Of a DNA stretch of 7,989 nucleotides, positions 1 to 6,401 are shown in pieces. The position numbers and the translations under genes were made by a program. The stretch is from an uncultured Eubacteriales bacterium (GTDB lineage Bacteria > Bacillota_A > Clostridia > Saccharofermentanales > Saccharofermentanaceae): assembly GCA_900313405.1 (NCBI GenBank), contig OMQY01000142.1:1-7989 (forward strand), read 5' to 3'. The notes beneath the pieces are model-generated. The model was not told the origin of the DNA. It worked only from the letters and a program-made list of their open reading frames with translations, and did not search any database. Every line of letters begins with the position of its first letter. Position 1 is the stretch's first letter.

Positions 1-136
1 CACCGTCGCTGTTGGCAGAATATGCCCGCCCGTAAGGCACATCGTAGCCCCCGAGCTTGATCGTACCGGAAGAATTCTCACCCTCGGCAAATCTGTGACT
101 GTCCTGCCCTATCGTCGTGATGTACTCATATTCCAT
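1..136 (-). CDS. ispF: 2-C-methyl-D-erythritol 2,4-cyclodiphosphate synthase (IspF), N-terminal part, cut by window edge
   Basis: Only the first 45 codons are present; the gene continues beyond base 1. IspF cyclises CDP-methylerythritol 2-phosphate to MEcPP and CMP in the cytoplasmic MEP isoprenoid pathway. The visible protein has the IspF N-terminal layout: GQDSHRF at residues 10-16, where D12 and H14 match the two first zinc ligands of the usual DxH motif; LGG at 28-30 followed by VPY; and ANSDG at 41-45, matching the AHSDGD segment. The third zinc ligand lies beyond the edge. GQDSHRF with ANSDG differs from the common GFDVHRF/AHSDGD and, from memory, resembles the chlamydial-type subfamily. 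The ATG at 136 has a GGAGG site 7 nt upstream, and the gene lies 13 bp after the lipoprotein stop, so co-transcription is likely. The family call is fairly firm; activity cannot be judged from the fragment. Confidence 0.8.
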   Translation of the reverse strand, partial: MEYEYITTIGQDSHRFAEGENSSGTIKLGGYDVPYGRAYSANSDG

Positions 137-143
137 AATATAA

Positions 144-148
144 CCTCC
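144..148 (-). promoter_or_regulatory. Ribosome binding site for ispF
   Basis: GGAGG on the minus strand, 7 nt before the ATG at 136. It lies in the 13-bp gap after the lipoprotein gene and fixes the start of the truncated ispF reading frame. Confidence 0.75.
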
Positions 149-149
149 G

Positions 150-731
150 TCAAAGCAGATCATAGTCGATCGTGTATCCGTAAGACTCGACCCATTCCGC
201 TACATCGTCCATAGTCCAATATTCATAATTATACCCCTCGAAAAGGGCTACCGCAGCACCCCCCTGTATCAGCACATACTCGGGCAGAGCTGAGACTCCC
301 AGATCTTCACACAGCGACTGATGTTCCATGGCATCGATCGCCACTATGAGGATCTGACCGTCTAACACCTGAGCGAGATCTTCGGTCCCGGCTGTTACGC
401 CGTAGACATCTGATGATAACGAGGTATAGAAATACAGGATGATATCCGTCTCCCCGGAAGCGACAAGTCCGGTAAGATCCGTGACGCTGCGATACTGGAT
501 CCCGGGTTCGTGTTCACCTGCCATAGGCTCTAATACCATGGCACTTATCGATGAATCGTATGAGATCTCACCGAGAAAACCGTAATAGGGTTCTGTATGT
601 GATCCTGATACGGTCTCATCGGAAGGCTTGTCGGAATGATGCCTGCTGCAACCCTGGACAGACAGAAGCAATGCCGGGGTCAGGATAATGGCAGCGATCA
701 CCGATAAAAGCCTTGGCGAGCGTCTTCTCAT
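150..731 (-). CDS. Secreted lipoprotein with a thioredoxin-like fold lacking the CXXC motif
   Basis: A 193-residue protein. Residues 1-27 form a signal peptide with basic start (RRRSPR), hydrophobic core and lipobox-like SVQGC, predicting lipid attachment at C28 and location on the outer face of the membrane. A polar linker follows to about residue 50. Residues 80-188 look like a thioredoxin fold: strand DIILYFYTS (96-104), strand ILIVAIDA (127-134), and LGVSALPEYVLI (144-155), where P150 sits at the cis-proline position. The position expected for CXXC reads SLSSDVYG, with no cysteine. C141 is the only cysteine in the mature part other than the lipidated one, so disulfide exchange like that of thioredoxin is unlikely; a binding or chaperone-like role is possible. 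The ATG shares one base with the mrp stop (TAATG), with a GAGGGA site upstream, suggesting translational coupling. I do not recognise a named family. Confidence 0.8.
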   Translation of the reverse strand: MRRRSPRLLSVIAAIILTPALLLSVQGCSRHHSDKPSDETVSGSHTEPYYGFLGEISYDSSISAMVLEPMAGEHEPGIQYRSVTDLTGLVASGETDIILYFYTSLSSDVYGVTAGTEDLAQVLDGQILIVAIDAMEHQSLCEDLGVSALPEYVLIQGGAAVALFEGYNYEYWTMDDVAEWVESYGYTIDYDLL

Positions 732-1618
732 TACTGTCCCTCGGGAATATCCGGAGTATCCGGCGTAGTCGCCATCTTCGCGATCAGCGATACGGCATTC
801 TCCGGAAGGACGCCCTTTATCTCTTCAGCGCGTCCGGTATCCATCAACTCGGTATTGGCCGTGTCGAGCGGAAGTTCATCAAGGATCGTAAGACCAGCTG
901 CCTCGACGGAACGCTTAAGGACCTTATCATCTCCGAACAGGGAGATCTTATCGCCGCAGTGCGGACAGGTCACATAACTCATGTTCTCGATAAGACCGAG
1001 TACATTAACGTGCATCATGGCTGCCATATTACGGGCCTTGCCGACGATCATGGACACGAGATCCTGAGGTGTCGATACCATGACGATACCATCAACGGGA
1101 ATGGACTGGAATACGGTAAGCGGGACGTCACCCGTGCCGGGCGGCATGTCGATAAGGAGCACGTCGAGTGTTCCCCAGTTGACGTCTGTCCAGAATTGTC
1201 TTACGAGACCTGAGATGACCGGACCGCGCCAGATCACAGGCGCTTCTTCATCATCTACCAGAAGGTTAAGGCTTACTGCCTTGATACCGAGGTCGCTTGT
1301 TACGGCAGGATGGATGTGATTCTCATCATCGGCCGTGAGCATCTCGACAAGACCGAAGGCACGGGGGATCGAAGGTCCCGTTATATCTGCGTCGAGGATA
1401 CCGACCTTAAGGCCCTGACGTGCAAGTTCAACTGCAAGTGCGCAGGTAACAAAGGACTTGCCGACTCCTCCTTTGCCGCTTGCAACTCCGATCACCTTGC
1501 CGATCCTTGAATTGGGATTAAGAGCTTCCTTGCCGGGAGCACCGCCGTTACGTGTGGGGCACGTGCTCTGTGATGTGCAGCCTGAAGCTGAGGGACATGT
1601 ATCGCATGCTGATGACAT
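731..1618 (-). CDS. mrp: Mrp/ApbC (NBP35-type) iron-sulfur cluster carrier ATPase
   Basis: A 295-residue cytoplasmic P-loop ATPase of the ApbC/Nbp35 family, whose members bind Fe-S clusters and pass them to apo-enzymes. The deviant Walker A SGKGGVGKS is at 47-55, DADITGPS at 76-83, and the switch II segment DMPPGTGD at 157-164. CPHC at 218-221 is the conserved pair thought to hold a cluster at the dimer interface. Before the ATPase core a cysteine cluster, C5, C8, C14 and C20, may form another metal site. A start at 1663 is possible in frame but would overlap the phosphodiesterase gene and lacks a good ribosome site. The ATG at 1618 has AAGGAG 8 nt upstream, and the protein then begins MSSACDTC, so I chose it. 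The gene follows yfcE after 22 bp and overlaps the lipoprotein start by one base. The family call is firm; its client proteins are unknown. Confidence 0.95.
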   Translation of the reverse strand: MSSACDTCPSASGCTSQSTCPTRNGGAPGKEALNPNSRIGKVIGVASGKGGVGKSFVTCALAVELARQGLKVGILDADITGPSIPRAFGLVEMLTADDENHIHPAVTSDLGIKAVSLNLLVDDEEAPVIWRGPVISGLVRQFWTDVNWGTLDVLLIDMPPGTGDVPLTVFQSIPVDGIVMVSTPQDLVSMIVGKARNMAAMMHVNVLGLIENMSYVTCPHCGDKISLFGDDKVLKRSVEAAGLTILDELPLDTANTELMDTGRAEEIKGVLPENAVSLIAKMATTPDTPDIPEGQ

Positions 1619-1626
1619 ATTGTTAT

Positions 1627-1632
1627 CTCCTT
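1627..1632 (-). promoter_or_regulatory. Ribosome binding site deciding the mrp start
   Basis: AAGGAG on the minus strand, 8 nt before the ATG at 1618, in the 22-bp gap after the phosphodiesterase gene. It supports the shorter start over the in-frame ATG at 1663. Confidence 0.8.
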
Positions 1633-1640
1633 TGTGATGA

Positions 1641-2156
1641 TCAAAAAATAAACAGTCGGGCATTGCCGTCGTTGATGATTATATATGACGGCAAAGTTCC
1701 TCCCTTGGGGATCGACGGCGAACCGGGATTCATGTATCTGAATCCGTCACGCATCTCGTCACAGGCAATATGAGTATGGCCTGCTACGAGGATCGCGCCC
1801 TCGGGAAGGAACGGTGGCGGAGCGTCGGGTCCCATATGGTGACCGTGCGTTGCAAAGACAGTCGTATTACCTGACATGACATAGATATACTCTGCCATGA
1901 TCGGGAAGTCCAGGACCATCTGGTCTACTTCCGTGTCGCAGTTGCCGCGGACCGCGAGGATGATGTCACGGTGTTCGTTGAGAAGCGCGGCGACTTCCTT
2001 GGGAGAATAGTCTGACGGCAGATCGTTACGCGGTCCGTGATAAAGGATATCGCCAAGGAGAAGAAGTCTGTCAGATCCCGTCTCTTTGAACTTTTCCAAT
2101 ATCGCCCTGCACGCTTCGAGAGAGCCGTGGATGTCAGATGCTATCATTAACTTCAT
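1641..2156 (-). CDS. yfcE: YfcE/MJ0936-type metallophosphoesterase
   Basis: A 171-residue calcineurin-like phosphoesterase, close to the 184 residues of E. coli YfcE, a two-metal (often Mn) cytoplasmic phosphodiesterase active on model substrates; the physiological substrate is not established. All family motifs are present: DIHG (D8, H10), LLGDILYHG (D36), GNCD at 71-74 in place of the usual GNHD, THGHH at 103-107, and GHTH at 126-129. These supply the expected dinuclear metal ligands, so the enzyme should be active. The start at 2156 lies inside the 3' end of the preceding gene (23-bp overlap) behind an AAGGAGGAG-like site, indicating translational coupling. It sits between the CmpB-like membrane protein and mrp, and the neighbours do not suggest a specific substrate. 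Confidence 0.92.
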   Translation of the reverse strand: MKLMIASDIHGSLEACRAILEKFKETGSDRLLLLGDILYHGPRNDLPSDYSPKEVAALLNEHRDIILAVRGNCDTEVDQMVLDFPIMAEYIYVMSGNTTVFATHGHHMGPDAPPPFLPEGAILVAGHTHIACDEMRDGFRYMNPGSPSIPKGGTLPSYIIINDGNARLFIF

Positions 2157-3099
2157 ACTTTATCTTCTCCTCCTTCCCGTTCATATCGATATCGGCACCG
2201 GCCTTGATCATCCTGATAGCCTCGGCGTTAGGATCCTTACGGTTGAGACGGATCCTTTGAAGTACCTTTTTCTCGGCTTTGAGGGCCTTGGATAATCCTC
2301 CGCCGATCTTAGCTCCTGTCGCTTTACCGGATTCCACTATCGACTTACGACCCATCGATACGAACTCACCCAGGAGTTTAAGTTCTTCATCCCGATGTGC
2401 TTTGAAGAGTTCCATCTCTTCGGCACGATGAGCATTGAACATCTCCATATATTCGTTATATGAACTGACGGCCGGATTAGCCTTTGTGACCAGCGTATCA
2501 ACGGTATCGTAGATCTGTGATCCGATCTTGTCGGACGGCCACTTAAGTCCGGTCGATATCTTCTGAAGAGCTTTGATATGCTTGGAGAGGCCGATGTAAT
2601 CGATAGTCGAGATAATGATATCTACCACAAGGAGTATAACGAGTACCACGACAAGGATGAACTTCAACATATCAGACATCCTTGCCAGAAAGTAGCTCTC
2701 GGCGGGATGAAGGATATACATACCAAGTGAACATGCCAGACCCCAGTATAGATAGAATCTCAAACAAATAAAGCCCTTAAGGTTCCATTTGTATTCGCTG
2801 TAGTCCCACCATCTGAGGTGGAAGATAGCATAGAGTATCACTCCTGCGAAAAGCTCCGCCGTAGTACAGATCGTCGCCGATCCGAAGAAGAGCATCGGGA
2901 AATTACCGACGAACGGCCTCAGCAGGCAGATTACCGCATAGAAGCCGATACCGTATACCGGGCAAATAAGTCCGTTAAGGAATCCTCTGTTGATGAAGCG
3001 CCCCTCTGTGATCCCATAGTAAATGACCTCGACTACCCAGCCGATAAAAGCGTAGATAAAGAACATCAGCATCGAATCAATGAACGGGAACGGAAGCAT
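2134..3099 (-). CDS. CmpB-like (PF06541-type) multi-pass membrane protein with charged C-terminal tail
   Basis: A 321-residue integral membrane protein. The N-terminal part (about 5-170) has roughly five hydrophobic segments, near 8-28, 42-62, 68-92, 108-130 and 144-167. FIGWVVEVIYYG (18-29), with NRGFLNGLICPVYGIG at 37-52, is the hallmark of the family annotated as putative ABC transporter permease CmpB. No ATPase partner lies beside it, so a transport role is unproven. Residues 170-321 are hydrophilic, highly charged and probably cytoplasmic and helical. They contain two adjacent copies of an 11-residue repeat, FxAHRxEExxL, at 221-231 and 232-242. The ATG shares one base with the methyltransferase stop (TGATG) and has GGAGG upstream; the 3' end overlaps yfcE by 23 bp. 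Family recognition is good; function is unknown. Confidence 0.85.
   Translation of the reverse strand: MLPFPFIDSMLMFFIYAFIGWVVEVIYYGITEGRFINRGFLNGLICPVYGIGFYAVICLLRPFVGNFPMLFFGSATICTTAELFAGVILYAIFHLRWWDYSEYKWNLKGFICLRFYLYWGLACSLGMYILHPAESYFLARMSDMLKFILVVVLVILLVVDIIISTIDYIGLSKHIKALQKISTGLKWPSDKIGSQIYDTVDTLVTKANPAVSSYNEYMEMFNAHRAEEMELFKAHRDEELKLLGEFVSMGRKSIVESGKATGAKIGGGLSKALKAEKKVLQRIRLNRKDPNAEAIRMIKAGADIDMNGKEEKIKYEVNDSI
2374..2439 (-). repeat. Two tandem 33-bp units encoding FxAHRxEExxL
   Basis: Two in-frame adjacent 33-bp units (2407-2439 and 2374-2406) within the tail of the CmpB-like gene match at 24 of 33 bases and encode FNAHRAEEMEL and FKAHRDEELKL. The pattern fits an ancestral in-frame duplication extending a charged amphipathic helix. 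Confidence 0.7.
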
Positions 3100-3734
3100 C
3101 AGTCTGTCGCCTCCGTTGACTTCGTCGCGCGCATAACACGGTAGCCGCCGTCGATGCCGAGCGTGTCACAATTACCATAAAGGCTCTCGAGCTTAGCTGC
3201 CGACGAAGGGGCCCCCTGCTTACGCTGAAGCACGACGTATATCGATCCGCCCGGCTTCAAATGGTCGTAAGCCTGCTCGTAGAAAGCAAATACAGTCTGC
3301 TTACCTGCTCTGACGGGCGGGTTGGTTATGACTGCATCGAACATCATGTCCTTATCGAGTGCCTCGAGCACATTGCTCTGAACACATTTGGTCATCTTAA
3401 CGGAATTGAGCTTGGCATTCTCCTGTGACAATGCCACGGCACGTTCATTAATATCGACCTGGACAACATCACAGGCCATAAAGACCGACTTGAGGACTAT
3501 CCCGACGACACCGCAGCCGCAGCCGAGATCAAGGAAGCTCTCTCCCTTACTGACTCCCGATGCCTTAAGATCCCTGATCGTCTCATCAAGGAGCAGGTCG
3601 GTCCCGCGGTCCACGGCATTACGGCTGAACACATTAGTATCCGTGATGAACTCGAAGTTCATCCCGTTCTTCCTGTAGCTTATGACCTTGCGGTCCGAAG
3701 GTGCTGTAGGCTCTGCATCGTAATAGTGCGCCAT
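3099..3734 (-). CDS. RsmC-like class I SAM-dependent methyltransferase
   Basis: A 211-residue cytoplasmic enzyme resembling the catalytic (MTS, PF05175) half of RsmC/RlmG, which methylate the N2 position of guanine in ribosomal RNA. The family segment VFSRNAVDRGTDLLL is at 35-49. Motif I, LDLGCGCGVVG (68-78), binds S-adenosylmethionine, D94 in VQVDIN is the acidic residue for the ribose, and TNPPVRAGK at 137-145 contains the NPP catalytic motif of base-amino methyltransferases. E. coli RsmC is about 340 residues with a duplicated domain; this single-domain length is usual in Firmicutes. The ATG overlaps the preceding oxidoreductase stop by one base (TAATG), and its own stop overlaps the CmpB-like start. 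The target could be 16S G1207 or another guanine; that is inference. Confidence 0.9.
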   Translation of the reverse strand: MAHYYDAEPTAPSDRKVISYRKNGMNFEFITDTNVFSRNAVDRGTDLLLDETIRDLKASGVSKGESFLDLGCGCGVVGIVLKSVFMACDVVQVDINERAVALSQENAKLNSVKMTKCVQSNVLEALDKDMMFDAVITNPPVRAGKQTVFAFYEQAYDHLKPGGSIYVVLQRKQGAPSSAAKLESLYGNCDTLGIDGGYRVMRATKSTEATD

Positions 3735-4687
3735 TACATCATTCCCCTTATACGGTCACCTATAGAGGCTATCGTCTGAGTCTTGCTCCACGGCATATCG
3801 GGAGCCTGGATAAATCCGTTCGCGATGGCATCACAGCATGCGATGATCTCGAGGGCATAACCATTGAGGCCTTCCCTCTCACATCTGCTGACGAGTTCAC
3901 CCTTATCGTCATAGAGTTCGACGGATTCATAATTGTTAATATTGCATATCTTGATATAACCCTTATCGCCGACTACCGCACCGTCCCTGTCGGTAAGCGC
4001 GCTCATCGTAACATAGCTTGCAGCTGTCGCACCGTCCTCGGGCCGCTCGAGTATGAAGTGCACGTCTCTCTCGACTCCGTTCGAGAACTTATGTGCATAG
4101 ACAGATACCGGTACGATATCAGGACCGAGGATACTTACTGCAAGGTTGACCGGATATACGCCGAGGTCGAGATACGATCCGCCTCCGAGCTGCGGATCCG
4201 TAAGTCTCGGGCGATCCTCGAGGCTGTATCCGAGATTCGATGTTACATACTTAACTTCGCCGATAAGCCCCTGTTCGATCCATTCGATGATCTGCTTGTG
4301 AAGAGGCATGAACGATGTCCACATGGCCTCGGCAACAAAGAGGTTACGGTTCTTCGCTTCCGTAAAGATGCTGCGCGTCTCATCGGCGTTCATGGCGAAA
4401 GGCTTTTCGATAAGAACATTCTTGTATGCCTTGATACACTTGATGGCACATTCATAATGATATGTATTCGGCGTGGTGATATATACCAGATCCAGGTCAT
4501 CCATCCTGGTAAGCTTGTCATAGGATCCGCAGGCAACTGCGTCAGGGCAATGTGCCGCCGCGAACTTCTTTGCTCTTGCCGAACTTCTCGATGCAACTGC
4601 GGCCACTCTGTGGTCAGGACACGAATTAATGCTGTCGGCCATTACCCCTGCGATATGACCGCATCCGATGATACCTATGTTATACAT
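3734..4687 (-). CDS. Gfo/Idh/MocA-family NAD(P)-dependent oxidoreductase
   Basis: A 317-residue cytoplasmic dehydrogenase of the glucose-fructose oxidoreductase / inositol dehydrogenase family. The N-terminal Rossmann domain starts with IGIIGCGHIA (4-13). TPNTYHYE (72-79) and the catalytic EKPFAMN (94-100) follow, supplying K95. The C-terminal substrate domain has GGGSYLDLGVYPVN at 168-181, with D174 and Y178 at the expected active-site positions. AEAMWTSFMPL (119-129) is typical of the subgroup related to dimeric dihydrodiol dehydrogenases. The substrate, probably a sugar or polyol derivative, cannot be read from sequence. The ATG at 4687 is preceded by AAGGAG 8 nt upstream. It is the first gene of the overlapping run, 57 bp after the sirtuin gene, a gap that holds a possible promoter and hairpin. 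Confidence 0.92.
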   Translation of the reverse strand: MYNIGIIGCGHIAGVMADSINSCPDHRVAAVASRSSARAKKFAAAHCPDAVACGSYDKLTRMDDLDLVYITTPNTYHYECAIKCIKAYKNVLIEKPFAMNADETRSIFTEAKNRNLFVAEAMWTSFMPLHKQIIEWIEQGLIGEVKYVTSNLGYSLEDRPRLTDPQLGGGSYLDLGVYPVNLAVSILGPDIVPVSVYAHKFSNGVERDVHFILERPEDGATAASYVTMSALTDRDGAVVGDKGYIKICNINNYESVELYDDKGELVSRCEREGLNGYALEIIACCDAIANGFIQAPDMPWSKTQTIASIGDRIRGMM

Positions 4688-4708
4688 ATTGTCTGCTCCT
4701 TACATAAA

Positions 4709-4733
4709 GGTCTGCCGATCCAAGCGACAGACC
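4709..4733 (-). terminator. Imperfect hairpin, weak terminator or 5' leader stem-loop
   Basis: GGTCTG and CAGACC form a 6-bp stem, continued by a 1x1 mismatch and two further CG pairs around a 7-nt loop. On the minus strand only TTT follows, so it is a poor intrinsic terminator for the sirtuin transcript. It may instead lie at the very 5' end of a transcript starting near 4732. The role is uncertain. Confidence 0.4.
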
Positions 4734-4738
4734 CTCTA

Positions 4739-4747
4739 ATTGTATCA
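4739..4747 (-). promoter_or_regulatory. Possible extended -10 promoter for the oxidoreductase run
   Basis: TGATACAAT on the minus strand matches an extended -10 (TGn plus TACAAT, five of six). No good -35 is found at 16-18 bp. Its TGA is the stop codon of the sirtuin gene. Predicted transcription would start near 4732, about 45 nt before the ATG at 4687. Confidence 0.4.
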
Positions 4748-5494
4748 CAATTCTATCCTGTTCATTACATCCGCTATGTCTTCGTGGAATACCAGGCTTG
4801 CTGCAGAATCACGGGGTGTCGAATCACGGTTCATGATTATCAGATATTTACCCGAGAACATATATGCCAGAGACGCTGCGGGATTAACAACAAGAGACGT
4901 TCCTCCGATTATGAGACAGTCGGCTCTCCTTACCCAGTCGAGAGCCTGCTGCCAGGCATCCTGCGGGAGTGATTCACCGTAAAGCGTTACATCCGGGCGT
5001 ATCGTCCCTCCGCAGTCGGGGCACTTCGGAACAGGAGTCTCGGACTTGAAGATGAAGTCCGCGGGCACCTTGCGGCCGCATCTGCTGCAATAGTTACGAA
5101 GTGTCGTGCCGTGGACCTCGGCGACCTTCGTGCTTCCGGCCTTCTGATGGAGTCCGTCTATGTTCTGTGTGATGACACCCATGAGCTTGCCCGCCTTCTC
5201 CATCTCGGCGAGCTTATAGTGAGCACCGTTCGGCTCTATTCCTTCGACATTGAGCTTCTGTCTGTAGAACTCGAAAAATACATTCGGACGATCCACCAGA
5301 CAGTCGATGCTCAGCAGATATTCAGGCGAATAGTTATCGAATCTGACATCATGCTGATTATATAATCCGTCTTTGCTCCTGAAGTCGGGGATCCCGCTGG
5401 CGGTCGATACACCGGCTCCGCCGAAGAATACGATGTTGTTGCATTCTTTTACGATACGGTTCAGGGCTTCAAATCTGTCTTCGTGATCAAACAT
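4745..5494 (-). CDS. cobB: SIR2-family NAD-dependent protein deacylase (sirtuin)
   Basis: A 249-residue cytoplasmic sirtuin that removes acyl groups from lysines using NAD, giving nicotinamide and O-acyl-ADP-ribose. The NAD-binding GGAGVSTASGIPDFRS is at 25-40, TQNIDGLH at 109-116, the catalytic histidine H128 in EVHGT, and GTSLVVNPAA follows in the C-terminal part. The zinc ribbon is complete: C136, C139, C158 and C161. Nothing essential is missing, so it should be active. An in-frame GTG at 5509 is possible, but the ATG at 5494 has GGAGG 7 nt upstream and that site would lie within the longer reading frame, so I prefer the ATG. The gene follows znuB after 55 bp and may be transcribed from a weak promoter in that gap or by read-through. 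Substrates are unknown. Confidence 0.95.
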   Translation of the reverse strand: MFDHEDRFEALNRIVKECNNIVFFGGAGVSTASGIPDFRSKDGLYNQHDVRFDNYSPEYLLSIDCLVDRPNVFFEFYRQKLNVEGIEPNGAHYKLAEMEKAGKLMGVITQNIDGLHQKAGSTKVAEVHGTTLRNYCSRCGRKVPADFIFKSETPVPKCPDCGGTIRPDVTLYGESLPQDAWQQALDWVRRADCLIIGGTSLVVNPAASLAYMFSGKYLIIMNRDSTPRDSAASLVFHEDIADVMNRIEL

Positions 5495-5501
5495 CGGAAC
5501 A

Positions 5502-5506
5502 CCTCC
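5502..5506 (-). promoter_or_regulatory. Ribosome binding site deciding the sirtuin start
   Basis: GGAGG (within GGGAGGTG) on the minus strand, 7 nt before the ATG at 5494. It favours this ATG over the in-frame GTG at 5509. Confidence 0.75.
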
Positions 5507-5534
5507 CACAGTCTCAGTTAAGCAGTTCCCTATT

Positions 5535-5543
5535 ATTATCTCA
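5535..5543 (-). promoter_or_regulatory. Weak candidate extended -10 for the sirtuin gene
   Basis: TGAGATAAT on the minus strand fits TGn plus GATAAT (five of six), in the A/T-rich gap after znuB. The sequence at the -35 distance is GC-rich and does not match TTGACA. It would give a leader of about 34 nt. Confidence 0.3.
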
Positions 5544-5549
5544 CAAAAA

Positions 5550-6401
5550 TCAGTTGACGCGCCCCTTTATCGCCCCCGCACCTGCAAACAAAAAGTAAAC
5601 AGCCATATCCGTGGACACGATGGTCGCACCAACGGGAGTCTCAGCGAGGATCGATATCAGTATTCCGGCAACAGCGCATATCAGAGAGACGATCGCGGCA
5701 CATACCGTAACCTTGAAGAAGCTCTTGAACACTCTCATCGCCGACAGTGCCGGGAATATGATCAGTGCGGATATAAGGAGCGACCCTACCATATTCATTG
5801 CCATGACTATTACGACCGCGATTATGGTGGCGATCATGTTGTTGTAGAGATTAACGTTGATGCCGCTCGCACGGGCAAAGTCCTCATCGAAGGTAACGGC
5901 AAAGATCTTACGGTAGAAAAGGACAAAAACGGTAACAACGATCACGAACACGGTCAAGCAAAGCCAGACGTCCGTCCTCTTTATCGTAAGGATCGAGGTC
6001 GAACCGAACAGCGTCGAACAGACATCTCCCGTAAGGTTCGTAGATGTACCGTAGATATTCATGAGCATATATCCCGCTGCAAGTGACCCGACTGATATCA
6101 TGGCTATCGCGGCATCACCCTTGATCTTGGTATTCTGCCCGGTCCGCAGCAGAAGGATCGCACACACTATAGTCACCGGCATGACGAGAGCGTTCGCATT
6201 GGCGATCTTCAGCACACTCGCGATGCACATGACACCGAACGCGACATGCGACAGTCCGTCGCCGATATACGAGAAATGCTTGAGTACCAGTGTCACACCG
6301 AGCAGTGCCGCGCAGATCGAGATCAGCACGCCGACGATCAGCGCATTCCTTACGAATTCGAACTGGAAGTAATATCTCAATGTGTCGATCGTATCACTCA
6401 T
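5550..6401 (-). CDS. znuB: ZnuB-type metal ABC transporter permease (ABC-3 family)
   Basis: A 283-residue polytopic inner-membrane permease of the ABC-3 family, importing zinc or manganese with a cognate ATPase. Hydrophobic segments are visible near 18-40, 50-66, 70-86, 97-116, 145-163, 188-220 and 230-252, with another at the C-terminus. Family marks are LKHFSYIGDGLSHVAFG (40-56), KGDAAIAMISVGSLAAGYML (94-113) and LFGSTSILTI (131-140). The cytoplasmic loop FDEDFARASGINV (171-183) is the likely coupling segment that docks on the ATPase. The start overlaps the end of the ATPase gene by 8 bp, with GGAGGAG upstream, so the two are translationally coupled. The metal is judged zinc from the upstream Zur-like regulator; manganese or iron cannot be excluded. 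Confidence 0.92.
   Translation of the reverse strand: MSDTIDTLRYYFQFEFVRNALIVGVLISICAALLGVTLVLKHFSYIGDGLSHVAFGVMCIASVLKIANANALVMPVTIVCAILLLRTGQNTKIKGDAAIAMISVGSLAAGYMLMNIYGTSTNLTGDVCSTLFGSTSILTIKRTDVWLCLTVFVIVVTVFVLFYRKIFAVTFDEDFARASGINVNLYNNMIATIIAVVIVMAMNMVGSLLISALIIFPALSAMRVFKSFFKVTVCAAIVSLICAVAGILISILAETPVGATIVSTDMAVYFLFAGAGAIKGRVN

Noticed and set aside
1619..1663. Longer start for mrp at 1663
   Set aside because: It overlaps the phosphodiesterase gene and ignores a strong AAGGAG site in front of the ATG at 1618.
4058..4972. Long open frame on the plus strand opposite the oxidoreductase and the end of the sirtuin gene
   Set aside because: It is antisense to two well-supported genes, crosses their boundary, and its translation has no recognisable domain or convincing ribosome site.
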